64,000 nucleotides of DNA from Eunapius fragilis. Its lineage: Eukaryota; Porifera; Demospongiae; Spongillida; Spongillidae. This document shows, piece after piece, positions 59,771-64,000 of this stretch. The stretch is from the NCBI GenBank assembly GCA_963681505.1, contig OY811980.1:6829572-6893571 (forward strand), given 5' to 3'. Every line of letters begins with the position of its first letter. The stretch's first letter is position 1. The position numbers were made by a program, and so were the translations under genes. Below the pieces are notes generated by a model. It did no database searches, had not been told where the DNA came from, and was given only the letters and a program-made list of their open reading frames with translations.

Positions 59771-62700
59771 GCATGCATGAATGGGTGCACTTATATGAGC
59801 CATGTGTACACACATGCATTCCAACAGCTGTGTACAGTAGATATGTGACCACATTACATAACAGACAGAGATATTGAGCAATGTGGCGACATTGTTCACA
59901 GTCCATGCATGTCTGAGAATGATTCATTATGCAATGTTGTAATCACGAGAAATCACCTAGAATAAACAAACTAACTCCATTTTGTCCATGTGCTGACATC
60001 AAAACAGGAAAAGAAGCCCCATAGAAGAAGCAAGGTATTTTCATGTGTGCAGTTCAGAAATGCTTCACCAAATTATACTATTATGATCGGTCCCCCTCTT
60101 AACCCTAGGACAATTATGAAGGAGAGGGTAGGGAGTGACCAATGGGGAGAGGGTAGGGAGTGACCAATGGGGAGAGGGTAGGGAGTGACCAATGGGGAGA
60201 GGGTAGGGAGTGACCAATGGGGAGAGGGTAGGGAGTGACCAATGGGGAGAGGGGGTAGGGAGTGACCAATGGGGAGAGGGTAGGGAGTGACCAATGGGGA
60301 GAGGGTAGGGAGTGACCAATGGGGAGAGGGTAGGGAGTGACCAATGGGGAGAGGGTAGGGAGTGACCAATGGGGAGAGGGTAGGGAGTGACCAATGGGGA
60401 GAGGGTAGGGAGTGACCAATGGGGAGAGGGTAGGGAGTGACCAATGGGGAGAGGGTAGGGAGTGACCAATGGGGAGAGGGTAGGGAGTGACCAATGGGGA
60501 GAGGGTAGGGAGTGACCAATGGGGAGAGGGTAGGGAGTGACCAATGGGGAGAGGGTAGGGAGTGACCAATGGGGAGAGGGTAGGGAGTGACCAATGGGGA
60601 GAGGGTAGGGAGTGACCAATGGAGAGAGGGTAGGGAGTGACCAGTGGGGAGAGGGTAGGGAGTGACCAATGGGGAGAGGGTAGGGAGTGACCAATGGGGA
60701 GAGGGTAGGGAGTGACCAATGGGGAGAGGGTAGGGAATGAGTAACCAGTAATTCATACCCTTTTCAACAATCTCAGTCCACAATGACTCCACCAAGATTG
60801 GGTCGTAATGCCCTGCACAGTGAATGATGGAAAGCTTGCACTCGGACAGCTGGAAAGGATCAGCAAAGTCTCCATACAGCTGCAGAGTGAGGAAAGGTAG
60901 TACTGACTGCACATGTATCAGGGAAAGGTAGTACTGACTGCACGTGTATCAGGGAAAGGTAGTACTGACTGCATGTGTATCAGGGAAAGGTAGTACTGAC
61001 TGCACGTTTATCAGGGAAAGGTAGTACTGACATCACATGTATCAGGGAAAGGTAGTACTGACTGCACGTGTATCAGGGAAAGGTAGTACTGACTGCATGT
61101 GTATCAGGGAAAGGTAGTACTGACTGCACATGTATCAGGGAAAGGTAGTACTGACTGCATGTGTATCAGGGAAAGGTAGTACTGACTGCATGTGTATCAG
61201 GGAAAGGTAGTACTGACTGCACGTGTATCAGGGAAAGGTAGTACTGACATCACATGTATCAGGGAAAGGTAGTACTGACTGCATGTGTATCAGGGAAAGG
61301 TAGTACTGACTGCATGTGTATCAGGGAAAGGTAGTACTGACTGCACGTTTATCAGGGAAAGGTAGTACTGACTGCATGTGTATCAGGGAAAGGTAGTACT
61401 GACATCACATGTATCAGGGAAAGGTAGTACTGACTGCACGTGTATCAGGGAAAGGTAGTACTGACTGCATGTGTATCAGGGAAAGGTAGTACTGACTGCA
61501 CATGTATCAGGGAAAGGTAGTACTGACTGCATGTGTATCAGGGAAAGGTAGTACTGACTGCATGTGTATCAGGGAAAGGTAGTACTGACTGCACGTGTAT
61601 CAGGGAAAGGTAGTACTGACATCACATGTATCAGGGAAAGGTAGTACTGACTGCATGTGTATCAGGGAAAGGTAGTACTGACTGCATGTGTATCAGGGAA
61701 AGGTAGTACTGACATCACATGTATCAGGGAAAGGTAGTACTGACTGCATGTGTATCAGGGAAAGGTAGTACTGACTGCATGTGTATCAGGGAAAGGTAGT
61801 ACTGACTGCATGTGTATCAGGGAAAGGTAGTACTGACATCACATGTATCAGGGAAAGGTAGTACTGACTGCATGTGTATCAGGGAAAGGTAGTACTGACA
61901 TCACATGTATCAGGGAAAGGTAGTACTGACTGCATGTGTATCAGGGAAAGGTAGTACTGACTGCACGTGTATCAGGGAAAGGTAGTACTGACTGCACGTG
62001 TATCAGGGAAAGGTAGTACTGACTGCACGTGTATCAGGGAAAGGTAGTACTGACTGCACGTGTATCAGGGAAAGGTAGTACTGACTGCACGTGTATCAGG
62101 GAAAGTTAGTACTGACTGCATGTGTATCAGGGAAAGGTAGTACTGACTGCACGTGTATCAGGGAAAGGTAGTACTGACTGCACGTGTATCAGGGAAAGGT
62201 AGTACTGACTGCACATGTATCAGGGAAAGGTAGTACTGACTGCATGTGTATCAGGTATAGGTGTAATGTAAGCAACAGTGTATGCAAGCGTACTTACTGG
62301 GAATCATAAATGTGAGAGTACATTTATAGGGTGCCATACAGGTGTGGCTATATGCATACAGTAAGAGGTTTTCAGATTTTGTTCAGCAGAATAACCAAAT
62401 CAATCTGACACATGTGTACAGAGAGGTCCCTCCCCATCCTAATGTGTACAGAGAGGTCCCTCCCCATCCTAATGCAGGGGGAAACACTGAACTCTTAGGG
62501 TAGGAATAAGGGAACAACTGTCTTCCAAACAATAAGACCAGACTGGTGGTTTACCACACTGGTGTTTAGGATACAAGCTGCACAAATGGATGATTGTAAA
62601 CAACACCACACAAACACAAACCTCAATGTGATCACTCATAACATGCATCACATGAACTATAGAACGTTACATGGAAGCTAAACATGGTAAACTACACATT

Positions 62701-63899
62701 CAACAACATGGTAAGATACACATTCAACAACAAACATTCAGCTTCAACAACATGGTAAGCTGCACATTCAATAATATGGTAAGCTATACATTCAGGTTCA
62801 ATGTTATGTCAATAATTCTTTTGAGCTATTATGATACACCACAAATCAAATACAAAGGAGACAGGACAGCCTGCCAATGTATGTGTGGACATAAGCAAGG
62901 CCGGAAGGTCAGGGAGGGTAAGGTGTGATGGTGTGATGTGTGAACATCTGGGCATGATGGTGTGATGTGTGAACATCTGGGCATGAGGGTGTGATGTGTG
63001 AACATCTGGGCATGATGGTGCGATGTGTGAACATCTGGGCATGATTGTGTGAAGTGTGAACATCTAGGCATGATGGTTTGATGTGAGGATGGTGGCATTA
63101 CTAGTACACACAACAAAGCAGTGGCATGCAGCCATGTGTCACCTTGGAGATATCCATCAGCTCTTTCGTGAGCATGTCAACAGCTGCCCGTGCATTGGCT
63201 GTTTGAGGTCGAAGGGCCCTGAGAGTCTCCACTATGTTCAGCTGTATGCGTGCCACCTTCATAGCAAAGAGACACATATATCACACCACAAACTCCACAC
63301 CTCCATCTTAGCACTACCCACCTCCATCTTAGCACTACCTCACCTCCATCTTGTCTTCCAGCTCATGCAGGAACTCTCCTATGGTGCTACTGCTGGTTGC
63401 TAGGTTACAGCTTTTGGCACACATGACTGCCCTGGATATGTACTCTACCCTCTGATCAAGCGTCAGGTCAGAACTGTGGAGGAGGGAGATAGAGGTGACA
63501 GTGTACATGTGTATACATGTGTACATGCTATGCATGTGTGGACATGTGTGGACATGTGTGGACATTGTGTACATGTGTACATGCTATGCATGTGTGGACA
63601 TTGTGTACATGTGTGGACATGTGTACAAGTGTGTGTACATGTGTGGACATGTGTGTGTACATGATGTGTGTGTGGTGCAACACATGTACCTCTGTATATT
63701 TGCCAGCTGGTCCAGTATCCTGGCAGCTGCTGAGTAGTTCTTGTTCTTCTCGTAGTATCTCCACAGAAGGTTGAGGAACAGAAGATTATCCTGCTGCATT
63801 GGCATATTGCCTCACCACAAGGCCAACATTTCCAACCAATCAGCTAACCTGTGACGTCGCCATGTGTTTGAGGAACGGCTCAATGTAGGGAGTTCTGAC
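58001..63899 (-). CDS. NUP155: Nucleoporin Nup155, C-terminal part (5' exons beyond window)
   Basis: Nine minus-strand exons join in phase to 339 residues plus stop: 63849-63899, 63690-63793, 63344-63473, 63143-63256, 60759-60879, 58676-58786, 58473-58609, 58262-58359, 58001-58154. Family landmarks are [61 protein letters not shown] and [17 protein letters not shown]. This is the C-terminal alpha-solenoid of an inner-ring scaffold nucleoporin of the nuclear pore (whole protein about 1,390 residues in human). The intron at 58360-58472 has a 29-base G run, and the two introns flanking the 60759-60879 exon consist largely of satellite arrays. Confidence 0.96.
58158..58214. repeat. (GT)n at NUP155 last acceptor
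   Basis: On the gene (minus) strand a CA array of about 57 bp runs into the acceptor 'cacacaag' of the last exon (58154). The intron is only 107 bp and is more than half microsatellite. Confidence 0.95.
58381..58409. repeat. Poly(G) tract, 29 G
   Basis: Uninterrupted G run (C run on the gene strand) filling the middle of a 113-bp NUP155 intron, 22 bp from the acceptor. Confidence 0.95.
58940..59262. repeat. ~40-bp minisatellite in NUP155 intron
   Basis: Eight units of 'ccatatggaccaacatgacg' plus 'taatctgcctcctccccctc'. Confidence 0.95.
59517..59770. repeat. (ATGT)n microsatellite, ~250 bp
   Basis: Tetranucleotide array with a short interruption near 59597-59612. Long open frames across it on both strands are artefacts. 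Confidence 0.97.
60117..60740. repeat. 25-bp minisatellite in NUP155 intron
   Basis: About 25 units of 'gagggtagggagtgaccaat' plus 'gggga'. On the gene strand it starts within about 20 bases of the donor of exon 60759-60879. Confidence 0.97.
60884..62258 (-). repeat. 30-bp satellite carrying acceptor-like units in NUP155 intron
   Basis: About 45 units of 'gggaaaggtagtactgactg' plus 'catgtgtatca'. On the gene strand every unit reads 'agtactacctttccctgata' then 'cacatgcag'. This closely resembles the real acceptor of the adjoining exon (agtactacctttcctcactctgcag, ending at 60880), as if the array grew from the 3' splice site. Confidence 0.95.
62930..63082. repeat. 29-bp minisatellite, five units, NUP155 intron
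   Basis: Units of 'gatggtgtgatgtgtgaaca' plus 'tctgggcat' between about 62930 and 63082. Confidence 0.92.
63500..63665. repeat. TG-rich 'acatgtgtggac' repeat in NUP155 intron
   Basis: Irregular array of 'gtgtggacatgtgtacatgc' type between exons 63344-63473 and 63690-63793, ending about 25 bp from the donor of the latter. Confidence 0.9.
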
Positions 63900-64000
63900 C
63901 TGTAACAGATCAGTTAGGGTGGAGGGTTGAGAGGATGAAGGGAGGGAGGGTAATGTGGTGTAAGTACGTCAGGTGTTCGGGTGAGTGAGGACATGACATA

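Noticed and set aside
60073-60912. 279- and 209-codon open frames on the minus strand
   Set aside because: They are translations of the 25-bp minisatellite in several frames; only the short 60759-60879 segment is a real NUP155 exon.

Overview
This is animal nuclear DNA with spliced, intron-rich genes. Reading exons by hand (GT/GC donors, AG acceptors, matching phases) recovers nine recognisable protein-coding genes, one fragment of a cryptochrome gene, one broken copy of a thiolase gene and one orphan exon. The gene set (cryptochrome pair, sacsin-like ATPase, axonemal dynein chain, cystinosin, SLC1 transporter) fits an early-branching, ciliated invertebrate. The unusual cryptochromes make me favour a sponge, but this is an inference and no species can be named.

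Layout. 1-2670 (+): C-terminal half of an SLC1 glutamate/amino-acid transporter. 2891-4459 (-) and 9999-11543 (+): two intronless cryptochrome/photolyase-family genes pointing away from each other. Between them lie a broken cryptochrome 5' copy and a broken, inverted, internally rearranged copy of the first seven exons of the SCP2 thiolase gene. 14068-18679 (+): intact SCPx (3-ketoacyl-CoA thiolase fused to an SCP2 domain, 15 exons). 18794-28440 (+): DNAI3/WDR63 axonemal dynein intermediate chain (25 exons). 28577-29054 (-): MRPL55. 29275-33229 and 33749-37384 (+): two nearly identical cystinosin genes made by a tandem duplication that begins at the DNAI3 stop codon; the second unit keeps only exon 1 of MRPL55. 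37689-55698 (+): a giant sacsin-like gene with three GHKL ATPase modules and a C-terminal J domain, interrupted by an apparent -1 frameshift near 48510. 56484-57784 (-): ASF1 histone chaperone, core domain only. 58001-63899 (-): C-terminal part of nucleoporin NUP155, running off the right edge.

The genes look like an ordinary housekeeping/ciliary/sensory mixture, not one pathway. The unusual feature of the window is its introns. Many are almost entirely tandem repeats, and in several cases the repeat unit is itself a copied exon-intron junction, so that an intron carries a dozen to several dozen tandem copies of a splice donor or acceptor-like site. Short DNA transposons (MITE-like and fold-back elements), long C or G homopolymers and large palindromes fill much of the remaining non-coding DNA. 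No tRNA, rRNA, CRISPR array or bacterial-type operon was seen.
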